From NCBI RefSeq assembly GCF_004402695.1, contig NZ_SOFL01000033.1, positions 1-64,000 on the forward strand: a DNA stretch of 64,000 nucleotides. Reading direction: 5' to 3'. Position 1 is the first letter of the stretch, and every line of letters begins with the position of its first letter. Shown piece after piece: positions 1-7,756 of the stretch. Origin of the DNA: Cryobacterium adonitolivorans (lineage in GTDB: Bacteria > Actinomycetota > Actinomycetes > Actinomycetales > Microbacteriaceae). The notes under the pieces were generated by a model. It ran no database searches and was not told the origin of the DNA. It saw only the letters and a program-made list of their open reading frames with translations. A program made the position numbers and the translations under genes.

Positions 1-1
1 C

Positions 2-793
2 GCGGCCGGCGCGGCGGGGCCCGGCACCGCGCCCGCCGCATCCACTAGCGACGCCGGCAGCGGCGGCGGCGCCAGCGTGCGCGCCTTCGACTTCGCCGAC
101 CGCGGCACCTGGACGCGCGCCCTCGCCGGCGTCGACAGGGTGTTCCTGCTCGTGCCGCCCACGATCGGCAACGTGGGCCGAACCCTCATCCCGTTCATCG
201 ACCAGGCGATGGAGGAGAACGGGGTGCGACAGATCGTGTTCCTGTCGGCGCCGGGCGTGCGGTTCGACACGCGCTCGCCGCATCACGTGGTGGAGCAATA
301 CCTCAAGCGCACCCGCACGCCGCACACGATCCTGCGGCCCGACGTGCTCATGCAGACCCTGTCCACCCTGTACCGCGACGACATCCGCCTGCGCAGCGAG
401 ATCGTGCTGCCGGCGGGCGGGGCCAGGGTCGCGTTCGTCGACGCGACCGACGTGGGCCGGTGCGCCGCCCGGGTGCTCACCGAGCCCGGTCACCTGGGCA
501 AGTCCTATTCGCTTGCGGGGGAGCAGCCGCTGAGCTACCCGCAGGTCGCGGAGATGCTGACCGAGGCGCTCGACCGGCCCATCCGCTACACGACCACGAC
601 CGAGGCCGAGTTCGCCGAGCTGGCCGCGAAGCAGGGCGTGACCGCACCGGACATCGCCGCGCAGGCAAGTTGGTACCGGGCGGCGCGCCGGCGCCTCACC
701 GCGCTGCCGAACCGCAGCATCCGCCGGCTCACCGGGCGGCCGGCGACCACGCTGCGTAGCTTCATCGAGGACCACCGCCAGACCTGGCTCTGA
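2..793 (+). CDS. NmrA-like NAD(P)-binding oxidoreductase, 5' end cut by window
   Basis: The reading frame is open to the left edge of the window, so the gene is partial and its Rossmann nucleotide-binding start lies outside. What remains is the usual second half of an NmrA-like short-chain dehydrogenase-type fold: a strand and helix around VDRVFLLVPP, then QIVFLSAPG, an HTILRPD segment, and FVDATDVGRCAARVL, the position where these proteins close the sheet. The first ~25 visible codons are Gly/Ala/Ser-rich and look like a low-complexity insertion. Such proteins act as NAD(P)H sensors or quinone/flavin reductases in the cytoplasm. The substrate cannot be told, and a GTG at 77 is an alternative but unlikely start. 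Confidence 0.7.
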   Translation, partial: AAGAAGPGTAPAASTSDAGSGGGASVRAFDFADRGTWTRALAGVDRVFLLVPPTIGNVGRTLIPFIDQAMEENGVRQIVFLSAPGVRFDTRSPHHVVEQYLKRTRTPHTILRPDVLMQTLSTLYRDDIRLRSEIVLPAGGARVAFVDATDVGRCAARVLTEPGHLGKSYSLAGEQPLSYPQVAEMLTEALDRPIRYTTTTEAEFAELAAKQGVTAPDIAAQASWYRAARRRLTALPNRSIRRLTGRPATTLRSFIEDHRQTWL

Positions 794-964
794 CCGTCGG
801 GTCTGACTGCCGCCGCCGTCAGGACCACACCCGAACTGGGGTGTGCCAACTGCTCGGGCACCCTGCCGGGGATTGATACGGTCAGTCGGGGTCACCGACC
901 CTGACCGTTTGCCGAGCGAGAACAGGGGCGCCATGTTACGTGCTCCGACCCCGGCCGTGCGCCG

Positions 965-1297
965 ATGATCGCCATCGCCGCCGTCCTCCTGCTCTGCGTG
1001 GTGTTGCCCTTTGCCCTGTCGTTCATCGCGGACGCCATCGCGCTGGTGTTGCGGCGCGGCGCGGCCGGGGTGCCCGCCCTGTTCGTCGTCGTCGGCGTCT
1101 CGGCGGCGATCGCCGGCATCGGGCTGCTGCTGGCCTATCTCAACGTGGAGTTCGTCGAGAACACCGCCGCTGAGCTGGAGCGGACCGCGGCGCTCGGTCG
1201 GGGACTGTTGCTTTTGTGCGTGCCGCTGGCCGTCACCGGAATGCTGGTACGCCTGTGGATCGCCACCCTGCGGCGGCGGCGAGACCCGGAGGCCTGA
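965..1297 (+). CDS. Small hypothetical membrane protein
   Basis: A 110-residue protein with three hydrophobic stretches: residues ~2-25, ~30-55 and a third around LLLLCVPLAVTGMLV near residue 80. The C-terminus is arginine-rich (RLWIATLRRRRD), which predicts a cytoplasmic tail. I do not recognise a family. Codon third positions are strongly G/C, as in the neighbouring genes, which supports real coding. It faces the PepSY protein gene, whose stop lies only 6 bases beyond this stop, so the two genes are convergent with almost no space for a terminator. The start is at a TGATG where a short upstream 11-codon frame ends, so translational coupling is possible. Confidence 0.55.
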   Translation: MIAIAAVLLLCVVLPFALSFIADAIALVLRRGAAGVPALFVVVGVSAAIAGIGLLLAYLNVEFVENTAAELERTAALGRGLLLLCVPLAVTGMLVRLWIATLRRRRDPEA

Positions 1298-1303
1298 CCA
1301 GCG

Positions 1304-1891
1304 TTACGCGGCCGGCGCGCCGTCGACCTTGAGCACCGCGAAGCCCGCGTCGAGCTCGACGTCGACGTCCTGGCCGTTGTCGAGGGTGATCTCGACTTCC
1401 CAGGCGTGGTCGACGTCGTCGCTGGGCTCGACCTCGGTGACGGTTCCGGCGGTGCCGGCGGGCAGGGTGGCGAGCGCCGCGGCCGAGGCGGCGTCCCGGT
1501 CGGCGTCGGAGACAGCGGCGCGGCCGGCCGAGTCGTCGGCGCCGCTGTCGCTGGTCCCGTCATCGTCGCTGCGGCCGGCCTCGTCGTCGACCCAGAGCAC
1601 GGCGAAGGATTTGTCCAGCGCCACATCAACTTCGGTCCCGTCGGCGAGGGTCACCTCCACCTCGTAGGCGTTCGGGTCAGTGCCGCCGGTCTCGGTCTCG
1701 GTGTCGGTGACCGTGCCGCTGCCGACGGCGTCCAGTGCGGCGGCACTGGCCTGGTCGAGGGCGTTGCCGGTGAGCGGGCCGTCAGCGTCGACCGGGCTGT
1801 CGAACGGGTCTGCGATGGCCAGGCCGGCGCCGCCCACCACGAGAACGGTGGCAACGGCGGCACTGGTGATCCAGATGGTCTTCTTCTTCAC
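1304..1891 (-). CDS. Secreted PepSY-type two-repeat protein
   Basis: A 195-residue protein. The GTG at 1891 is chosen because an AAGGGA ribosome-binding site precedes it, and the first residues (VKKKTIWITSAAVATVL) form a signal peptide or N-terminal anchor. Two similar halves follow. Each has an Ala-rich helix (DQASAAALDAVGSGTV; RDAASAAALATLPAGTAG), an acidic strand ending in YEVEVTLADGTEVDVALD or WEVEITLDNGQDVDVELD, and an F-A-V-L strand. That is the PepSY/YpeB repeat pattern. An Asp/Ser-rich linker joins the halves. It lies just downstream of a histidine kinase on the same strand, a common arrangement in Actinobacteria where the PepSY protein is the target or partner of the two-component system. 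Its function is unproven. Confidence 0.75.
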   Translation of the reverse strand: MKKKTIWITSAAVATVLVVGGAGLAIADPFDSPVDADGPLTGNALDQASAAALDAVGSGTVTDTETETGGTDPNAYEVEVTLADGTEVDVALDKSFAVLWVDDEAGRSDDDGTSDSGADDSAGRAAVSDADRDAASAAALATLPAGTAGTVTEVEPSDDVDHAWEVEITLDNGQDVDVELDAGFAVLKVDGAPAA

Positions 1892-2003
1892 GGTGTGTCC
1901 CTTGTTCGTGAGTCCCACGGATGCCGTGGCTGATGACCCCACTGTGCCAAGCGAGCGCTGAAGCCAGGCTGAAGCCCGCTGAACGGCCCTTCAGAAACCG
2001 GAG

Positions 2004-3341
2004 TCAGGCCTCGTCAACGGCGGGCAGGCGGACCTCGAACCGGGCGCCGCCGAGGCCGCTGTCGACGATCCGCACCGTGCCGCCGTGCGCAAGCACGCTC
2101 TCCCGCACGATCGCCAGGCCCAGCCCGGTGCCTCCGGATGCCCTGGCGCGGGATTCGTCCAGCCGCACGAAGCGCTCGAACACCCGGTCACGGTCGCCGG
2201 GCGGCACCCCGTGGCCGTCGTCCTCCACGACCAGCAGCGCCTGGCCGTCGACCGGGCCGAGTGACAGGCTCACCCGTCCGGAGGCGTGTTGGGCGGCGTT
2301 GTCGACGAGGTTGCGCACCACCTGCCCGAGCAGGTTCTCGTCACCGTGCACCCGGGCCGGGCCCACCCCGGTGCTGTCGATGCTGAGGGCCATGGTGTCG
2401 CGAAGCCGGCGGGCCTCGGCGAGCATCAGGTCGTCCAGATCCACGGCCGTGCCGGTCGCCGTGGCCCTGCGTTCGGTCACCCGGGCCAGCAGCAGCATGC
2501 CCGCCACGAGTCGCTCGAGCCGGTCGCCCTCGTCGAGCACGGCCTCGGACAGGTCGTCGAGGTTGACCCGGTCGGGATGCGCCTGGGCCACCTCGGCGTA
2601 CTGGCGCAGCGACGCGAGCGGTGAACGGAGCTCGTGCGAGGCATCCGAGACGAACTGCCGTTGGGCTCGCTGGGAGGTGTCGAGCCGGTCGAGCATGCTG
2701 TTCATCGTGTGCGCCAACCGGCCGATTTCGTCCGTGCGGCCGGGGTCATTGATGCGCCGGTCGAGGTTGGTGGCGGTGACAGCGTCGACCTCCCGGCGCA
2801 TGCGTTCGACGGGGGCCAGCGCCCGGCCCACCACGATCCAGGTGAGCAGAGCCACGATCCCGGTCAGCAGGGGCACGGCCCCGGCCAGCAGCGTGCCGAC
2901 AGTGGCCACCGCCTCGTCGACGTTCTCCAGCGAGCGTCCGGCGACGACGGTGACGTCATCGTGCTGTTTTTCGGCCACGACGAGGTAGTCGGTGTCGTCG
3001 TCGGGCACCCGGATGATCTGCGCGTTGTCGCCGTCGTCAACGCTGAGCAGCCGGCCCTCGAGCGCCTCGCTGCCGGCGAGAAGGGCGCCGGAGCCGTCGG
3101 TGATCTGGAAAAGTACATCGTCGTTGTCGGTGTCGAGGCCGCCGACGCCGCTGCCGGTATCGAGCTCGGTTTCGATCTGCTCGAGGTCGCGTTCGAGGGC
3201 CGTGTGCACCTCGTCCAGCAGCGCTTCGCGCAGCACGAGCGCGAACAGCACGGCCCCCACGACCAGGGTGACGGCCACGATCGCGGTGGAGACCAGGGTG
3301 ATCCGGCCGCGCAGCGATCGGGTGCGGCGCCGCTCAGCCAC
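2004..3341 (-). CDS. Membrane sensor histidine kinase
   Basis: A 445-residue kinase. I place the start at GTG 3341, which overlaps the regulator stop by 8 bases; the longer frame upstream only reads the regulator gene out of frame. It has TM1 at ~14-37, an extracytoplasmic acidic domain of about 110 residues, TM2 at ~148-172 and a HAMP domain ending near 225. The dimerisation box SDASHELRSPLASL follows with phospho-acceptor His236, then an HATPase domain with the N box (DNAAQH), DDGHGVPP and GTGLGLAIV. It should autophosphorylate and pass phosphate to the response regulator encoded just upstream. The signal is unknown, but the acidic sensor domain would suit cations or cationic peptides. Confidence 0.93.
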   Translation of the reverse strand: MAERRRTRSLRGRITLVSTAIVAVTLVVGAVLFALVLREALLDEVHTALERDLEQIETELDTGSGVGGLDTDNDDVLFQITDGSGALLAGSEALEGRLLSVDDGDNAQIIRVPDDDTDYLVVAEKQHDDVTVVAGRSLENVDEAVATVGTLLAGAVPLLTGIVALLTWIVVGRALAPVERMRREVDAVTATNLDRRINDPGRTDEIGRLAHTMNSMLDRLDTSQRAQRQFVSDASHELRSPLASLRQYAEVAQAHPDRVNLDDLSEAVLDEGDRLERLVAGMLLLARVTERRATATGTAVDLDDLMLAEARRLRDTMALSIDSTGVGPARVHGDENLLGQVVRNLVDNAAQHASGRVSLSLGPVDGQALLVVEDDGHGVPPGDRDRVFERFVRLDESRARASGGTGLGLAIVRESVLAHGGTVRIVDSGLGGARFEVRLPAVDEA

Positions 3342-4011
3342 CGTCGGCCGCCAACCGGTAGCCGGCGCCGCGCAGGGTCTCGATCGCGGCCCGGTCGAAG
3401 GGCCGGTCCACCTTGTTGCGCAGGTGCCGCACGTATACCTCCACGATGTTGGGGTCACCCTCGAAGTCGTAGTCCCAGACGTTGTCGAGCACGTCACGCT
3501 TGCTCACGACGGTGCCCAGATTGCGCATCAGGTATTCCAGAACCGCGAACTCGCGGGCGGTGACGTCAACGGATGTCTCGCCCCGGGTCACCGCGCGGGT
3601 GGCGGGGTCGAGGTGCAGGTCGCCGGCCCGCAGCACGGTGGGGCGGGCGCCGGTGCCGCGGCGGATGAGGGCACGCATCCTGGCCAGCAGCACGGCGGAG
3701 GAGAACGGTTTGGTGAGGTAGTCGTCCGCACCGGTGTCGAGGGCCTCGACCTGGTCCCATTCGCCGTCCTTGGCGGTGAGCATGAGGATCGGGGTCCAGT
3801 TCTTCTCGGTGCGCAGGGTCTCGCAGACCCGGTAGCCGCTGAGCCCGGGCAGCATGATGTCGAGCAGGATGACCGCGTACTCGTTCTCGCGGGCCAACCA
3901 GAGCCCATCCGGTCCGCTGCCGGCGATGTCGACCGCGAAGCCCTCGGCCTCGAGGCCGTGTTTCAGCCCGGTCGCGAGCCGCGCCTCGTCTTCCACCACC
4001 AGGACTCGCAT
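3334..4011 (-). CDS. OmpR-family response regulator
   Basis: A 225-residue two-domain regulator. The receiver (1-~120) carries the acidic pair EDE at 7-9, the phospho-acceptor Asp51 in LLDIMLPGLSG, and the conserved Lys in YLTKPF. The C-terminal winged helix (~130-220) has the REFAVLEYLMRN and RHLRNKVD segments typical of OmpR/PhoB DNA-binding domains. It is the first gene of a regulator-kinase pair that overlap by 8 bases, with the PepSY gene 112 bases after the kinase. By family it binds direct repeats upstream of target genes once phosphorylated. Which promoters it controls cannot be read here, although the PepSY gene is the obvious candidate. Confidence 0.95.
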   Translation of the reverse strand: MRVLVVEDEARLATGLKHGLEAEGFAVDIAGSGPDGLWLARENEYAVILLDIMLPGLSGYRVCETLRTEKNWTPILMLTAKDGEWDQVEALDTGADDYLTKPFSSAVLLARMRALIRRGTGARPTVLRAGDLHLDPATRAVTRGETSVDVTAREFAVLEYLMRNLGTVVSKRDVLDNVWDYDFEGDPNIVEVYVRHLRNKVDRPFDRAAIETLRGAGYRLAADGG

Positions 4012-4118
4012 CCGGCCCCCTCGTCAGTCGGTCGGCCACACGGCCGCCGCTGCCAGTCTGGCCGACGCCGCTGAAGGCAAGCTGAAACTGCTGTGATCAG
4101 CGAGTATGTTCCCGGCCC

Positions 4119-4242
4119 GTTGGTCGAGCTTGTCGACGCCGTGCTGAGCCTGTCGAAGGAGACCCGGTGACGTGCGTGTGTGTCGTGCCACGTGGGTGCG
4201 TCCCCGAGATCGGCCTGCGAGGGCTCGACAAGCTCGACCAAC
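4119..4242. repeat. Extragenic inverted repeat with GTTGGTCGAGCTTGTCGA arms
   Basis: An 18-base arm at 4119-4136 (GTTGGTCGAGCTTGTCGA) is matched perfectly in inverse orientation at 4225-4242. Inside is a third, related piece (GAGCCTGTCGAAGGAGACC, 4146-4164). The same core recurs in the arrays at 24461-24630 and 26203-26346, so this is a dispersed repeat family. It lies between the response regulator and the MocR gene, both on the minus strand. Confidence 0.8.
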
Positions 4243-4275
4243 GTAAGGGTCGCGACGTGCGCGGGACGCCGCCGA

Positions 4276-5814
4276 TCAGCAGTCGTCGGTCGGCGCAGTG
4301 AGCAGCTCCACGAGCACGTCGAGCGCGCGGCCCAGCTCAAGGTCAGTGGGCGCGCCGTAGCCCAGCACCAGTCCCCGCTGCCCCCGGTCGACGACAGCGT
4401 AGTCGGCCAGCGACGCGACCCGCACCCCGCGGGCGGCGGCCTGGGCGACGAGAGCGGATGCATCCGCCCCGGCGACCCCGTCGGTGCGCACCACAACGTG
4501 CAGGCCGCCGTCGAGGCCGGCCAGTCGCACTCCGGGCAGCGCGCCGAGCCTGTCGATCACCAGGGCGCGCCGGTGCGCGTATTCGCGGCGCACCCTGGTG
4601 ACGTTGCGGGCCAGTCCACCGCTGTCGAGGTAGTGGGCGAGTGCCGCCTGCTGCACCCCCGACACCGACGGCCCGAGGTCGTCCCGCACCTCGCGCAGTG
4701 CCGCGCCGAGGTCGCCGGTGGCCACGATGTAGCCGCAGCGGATCCACGGCGTGACGGTCTTGGAGAAGCTGCCGACCAGCGCCACCCGACCCGACGTGTC
4801 GAGAGTGGCGACGGCCGGCAGCGGCATGGCGTCGAAGCGGAATTCGCTGTCGTAGTCGTCCTCGATGACCACGGCATCCGACGCCCTGGCCCAGTCGAGC
4901 AGGTCGAGCCGGCCCTGCACCGAGAGACTGCTGCCCAGCGGGTACTGGTGGCTCGGGGTGACGAGAACGGCGTGGGGTGTCGGCGTGCGCGCCGCGAGCT
5001 CGGCCAGGTCGATGCCGTCGGTGTCGGTGCGCACCGGCAGAAGCTCGACCCCCACCCGGCGCAGCACCCGCCGGGCGGTGGGGTAGCCGGGATCCTCGAC
5101 GGCGATGCGCGGTGCCCGGGTCGAAGCGCCGGCAGTTCCGCTCGCTCGTGTCGCGAGCGCCAGCCCGATGCAGGCCAGGGCGTCGCTGGTGCCGGCCGTG
5201 ACGATCACGTCATCCGGCCGGCAGGCGAGTCCTCGCGCCCGGCGCACGTGCTCGGCGATCGCGCTGCGCAGCTCGAGGGTGCCGCTCGAGGGCGGCGAGT
5301 CGCTGCGTCCGGATGCCGCCACGGCGGCCCGCCAGGCGGCGGTCCACGCCGGGTCGACGAGGGTTCGGGTCGACGGATGCCCGGGGGCCAGGTCGATCAG
5401 CGTGAGGGAGCGAGGTTGCGGGGGCGCTGGCTCCGCCGAGGCGGGTGCGCCGACGGCCGCGGTTGTCCCAGGAGTGCGGAGGAGGGCGCGTCCATCGAGG
5501 TCTATGCCGATGATCGTCGCCGCGTCCAGGCCACGGCCGGCGGCCGGCTCGGTTCCGTGCCGCTCCACCATGACCCGGGTCGCCGAGCCTGAACGCGCCA
5601 GTAGGTAGCCCTCGCCGGCGAGCTGGTCGTAGGCGGCGACCACGGTGCCGCGCGACACCCGCACCGAGGCCGCGAGGGCGCGGGTGGATGGCAGGGCCTC
5701 ATCGTGCCGCAGGATCCCGCCGAGGATCGCCCGGCGCAGTGCCGTGGCGAGCTGCGCCGCGAGGGGGAGCTCCGACGCGCGATCGAGCACGATGGGCAGC
5801 TCATGTGCGTTCAT
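4276..5814 (-). CDS. MocR-family GntR/aminotransferase-fold regulator
   Basis: A 512-residue fusion of an N-terminal GntR winged helix (residues ~10-80, LPSTRALAASVRVSRGTVVA) and a fold-type I aminotransferase domain (~140-505). The PLP site is intact: TAGTSDAL for the phosphate, EDDYDSEF for the ring-stacking region, and GSFSKTVTPWIRCGY with the Schiff-base lysine at 352. MocR regulators use PLP or a PLP adduct as effector; PdxR and GabR are the best-known members. The start ATG follows GAGGAAC. It is transcribed divergently from a PNPOx-fold flavoprotein, and two direct repeats suited to a MocR dimer lie between the two genes. That partner suggests control of vitamin B6 or a redox function, which is inference. 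Confidence 0.9.
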   Translation of the reverse strand: MNAHELPIVLDRASELPLAAQLATALRRAILGGILRHDEALPSTRALAASVRVSRGTVVAAYDQLAGEGYLLARSGSATRVMVERHGTEPAAGRGLDAATIIGIDLDGRALLRTPGTTAAVGAPASAEPAPPQPRSLTLIDLAPGHPSTRTLVDPAWTAAWRAAVAASGRSDSPPSSGTLELRSAIAEHVRRARGLACRPDDVIVTAGTSDALACIGLALATRASGTAGASTRAPRIAVEDPGYPTARRVLRRVGVELLPVRTDTDGIDLAELAARTPTPHAVLVTPSHQYPLGSSLSVQGRLDLLDWARASDAVVIEDDYDSEFRFDAMPLPAVATLDTSGRVALVGSFSKTVTPWIRCGYIVATGDLGAALREVRDDLGPSVSGVQQAALAHYLDSGGLARNVTRVRREYAHRRALVIDRLGALPGVRLAGLDGGLHVVVRTDGVAGADASALVAQAAARGVRVASLADYAVVDRGQRGLVLGYGAPTDLELGRALDVLVELLTAPTDDC

Positions 5815-5871
5815 CGGGTTCCTCGTCTCGTGTGGAGAAACTTCAGCGGCGCCAGCGCAACCGGTCTAGTC

Positions 5872-5890
5872 GAAGTGGCCAGAAGTGGCC
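5872..5890. promoter_or_regulatory. Direct repeat, candidate MocR operator
   Basis: GAAGTGGCC occurs at 5872-5880 and again at 5882-5890, exactly 10 bases apart, or one helical turn. It lies in the divergent region between the MocR gene and the PNPOx-like gene. MocR proteins such as GabR and PdxR are known to use direct repeats, so this is the best operator candidate. Confidence 0.5.
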
Positions 5891-5926
5891 CTGTTGCTGA
5901 TCCACTCTGCAGCCGATCCTAGTAGC

Positions 5927-6709
5927 ATGCCCCACTCCATACAGCCCCGGAACGATGCGACCGGCGACCTGCCCATCACCGCCGGCACCCGGGTCACTCG
6001 TCTCCCCGAGCGCCAGCGCACCGACCGCGCCGAGCTGTACGGCATCCTGGACGACGCCCTCGTCGCCCACGTCGCGATCGTGCGCGACGGCCTGCCGCTG
6101 GTGCTGCCGATGGGCTTCGGCCGCGGCGGCGACGCCATCTACCTGCACGGCTCCACCGGCAGCGGCATCTTCCGCGCGATGGCATCCGGCACCCCGATCT
6201 CGGTCACGGTGACTCACCTGGACGGTCTCGTCTACGCCCGGTCCCTGTTCGACAGTTCGATGAACTACCGCAGCGCGGTCGTGTTCGGCACGCCCACGGT
6301 GGTCGCGGATGCCGACAAGATGGAGGCGATGCGCGTCGTCTCCGACCACCTGATGCCCGGCCGATGGGCCGAGGTGCGCGACATGACCAAGCGCGAGCTC
6401 GCCGCGACGCTCGTACTGTGGCTGCCCCTGGACGAGGCCAGCGTGAAGGTGCGCGCGGACGGCGCCTCCGAGGCGGTGGATGACGGCGACGACCTCACCG
6501 TCTGGGCCGGGGTACTGCCCTTGCGGCTGACGGCCCTGGCGCCGGAGACGTCGCCGCTCACCGCGCCGGGCACCCCGGTGTCCGCCGCGGCGCGCGCGTA
6601 TGCCGCCCGCATCGCGCCGCCCGCACCAGCGGATCCGGCGCGCACGGCCTCCTCGGCGGCCGGCCTGACGGTGCCTGCGCCGTCCGAGTCCCGGAGCGCG
6701 GCCGGATGA
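5927..6709 (+). CDS. Pyridoxamine-5'-phosphate-oxidase-fold flavin protein
   Basis: A 260-residue protein of the PNPOx-like split-barrel family. The frame opens at 5885, but the ATG at 5927 (MPHSIQPRND) is the better start because the family begins with TRLPERQRTDRAELYGILDDALVAHVA. Other family segments are LVLPMGFGRG, YLHGSTGSG and RSAVVFGTPTVV, the barrel strands that hold FMN or F420. The last ~50 residues are Ala/Pro-rich and probably disordered. The spacing from the divergent MocR gene is 112 bases and includes the direct repeats. No Shine-Dalgarno sequence is obvious before the ATG, so a leaderless transcript is possible. The substrate is unknown. Confidence 0.85.
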   Translation: MPHSIQPRNDATGDLPITAGTRVTRLPERQRTDRAELYGILDDALVAHVAIVRDGLPLVLPMGFGRGGDAIYLHGSTGSGIFRAMASGTPISVTVTHLDGLVYARSLFDSSMNYRSAVVFGTPTVVADADKMEAMRVVSDHLMPGRWAEVRDMTKRELAATLVLWLPLDEASVKVRADGASEAVDDGDDLTVWAGVLPLRLTALAPETSPLTAPGTPVSAAARAYAARIAPPAPADPARTASSAAGLTVPAPSESRSAAG

Positions 6710-6813
6710 TCGTCCTCGCCTGTGCGGTACTGGTCACCCTGGCCGCCATCGGTGTCGTCTGCACACTGGTGGCCGTTGGCAGCGACGGATACCGCCGCAT
6801 CCCGTCCCGCTGA
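6706..6813 (+). CDS. 35-residue single-pass membrane peptide
   Basis: The ATG at 6706 overlaps the stop of the PNPOx-like gene as ATGA, so it is probably translationally coupled. The product is one hydrophobic helix (IVLACAVLVTLAAIGVVCTL) followed by VAVGSDGYRRIPSR, which predicts one membrane span with a basic cytoplasmic tail. I do not recognise a family. The overlap, the hydrophobic profile and the clean stop are the only evidence for it. Confidence 0.4.
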   Translation: MIVLACAVLVTLAAIGVVCTLVAVGSDGYRRIPSR

Positions 6814-6884
6814 CCGAGTCCGCATCTCGCGGCACCGGCCTAACTGTTGCCCGGCGCGGCCCGATTGACGGGCGTCGATCTTCC

Positions 6885-6921
6885 CTCCATACTGGCTATA
6901 TCGATAACCGTCTATATGGAG
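6885..6921. promoter_or_regulatory. Imperfect inverted repeat before arsM
   Basis: CTCCATA at 6885-6891 and TATGGAG at 6915-6921 are perfect inverted arms around an AT-rich centre with TATATCGATA. This is conspicuous in GC-rich DNA. The right arm covers the arsM ribosome-binding site, so a bound repressor would block expression. It could be an ArsR-type site, but no arsR is present in the window. Confidence 0.3.
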
Positions 6922-6926
6922 CAGGG

Positions 6927-7700
6927 ATGGGATCACCCATGACCGAGAAGACCGCGACCGAGAAGTCCGCCATCACCGAGCAGGTGCGGGAGCGTTACGC
7001 CGCGCAGGCCCTGCAGGTCACCGACGTAAGTGGCGGCTCGTGCTGCGGCACGCCGCTGGAGACCAGCGCGGTGTTCGGCTCGGCGTTGTACACCGGCGCG
7101 GAGTCTGCCGAGGTGCCCGACGAGGCCATGCTGGCCAGCATCGGTTGTGGCAACCCGACCGCGGTGGCCGACCTGCGCCCCGGCGAGACCGTTCTCGACC
7201 TCGGCTCCGGCGGCGGCATCGACGTGCTGCTCTCCGCCCGCCGGGTGGGCCCCGCCGGGTTCGCCTACGGGCTCGACATGACCGACGAAATGCTCGCCCT
7301 GGCCCGCGCGAACGCCGCCAGGGCCGGCGCCACGAACGTCGAGTTCCTCAAGGGTTTCATCGAAGATATTCCGCTGGCGGACGCGACGGTGAACGTTATC
7401 ATCTCCAATTGCGTGATCAACCTCTCGGCCGACAAGAACGCCGTCGTGCGGGAAATGTTCCGGGTGCTCACGCCTGGCGGCCGGCTCGGGCTCTCCGATG
7501 TGGTCGCCGAGAACCAGCTCAGCGAGAGCGAACGCATCGAACGCGGATCGTATGCGGGCTGCATTGCCGGGGCTCTCTCCGACGCGGAGTACCGGTTGGC
7601 GCTGGCTGCGGCGGGCTTCACCGACGTCAGCGTGGACTTCACCCACGAGGTGGCCCCGCAGATGCACGGCGCCATCATCAAGGCCACCAAGCCGAGCTAA
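6927..7700 (+). CDS. arsM: Arsenite S-adenosylmethionine methyltransferase
   Basis: A 257-residue class I methyltransferase with the SAM loop DLGSGGGID at residues 91-99. The ArsM cysteines are visible: SGGSCCGTP (C39/C40), SIGCGNPT (C74), SNCVIN (C162) and [10 protein letters not shown] (C212). These bind trivalent arsenic, which the enzyme methylates in the cytoplasm to methyl- and dimethyl-arsenicals. The ATG at 6927 has GGAG upstream; a second ATG at 6939 is possible. No arsR, arsB or arsC lies nearby, so arsM is a lone gene here. It converges on the alpha-glucoside permease gene, 56 bases away. Arsenite is the most likely substrate given the full cysteine set. Confidence 0.9.
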   Translation: MGSPMTEKTATEKSAITEQVRERYAAQALQVTDVSGGSCCGTPLETSAVFGSALYTGAESAEVPDEAMLASIGCGNPTAVADLRPGETVLDLGSGGGIDVLLSARRVGPAGFAYGLDMTDEMLALARANAARAGATNVEFLKGFIEDIPLADATVNVIISNCVINLSADKNAVVREMFRVLTPGGRLGLSDVVAENQLSESERIERGSYAGCIAGALSDAEYRLALAAAGFTDVSVDFTHEVAPQMHGAIIKATKPS

Positions 7701-7756
7701 CGGCCTCGGGCCCGAGCCCGGCATCAGGCCGCGGTCTGCCGGCCAGCTGATCCGAC

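Noticed and set aside
7701..7756. Terminator between arsM and the permease gene
   Set aside because: CTCGGGCCCGAG is a palindrome but has no loop and no T run; too weak to call.
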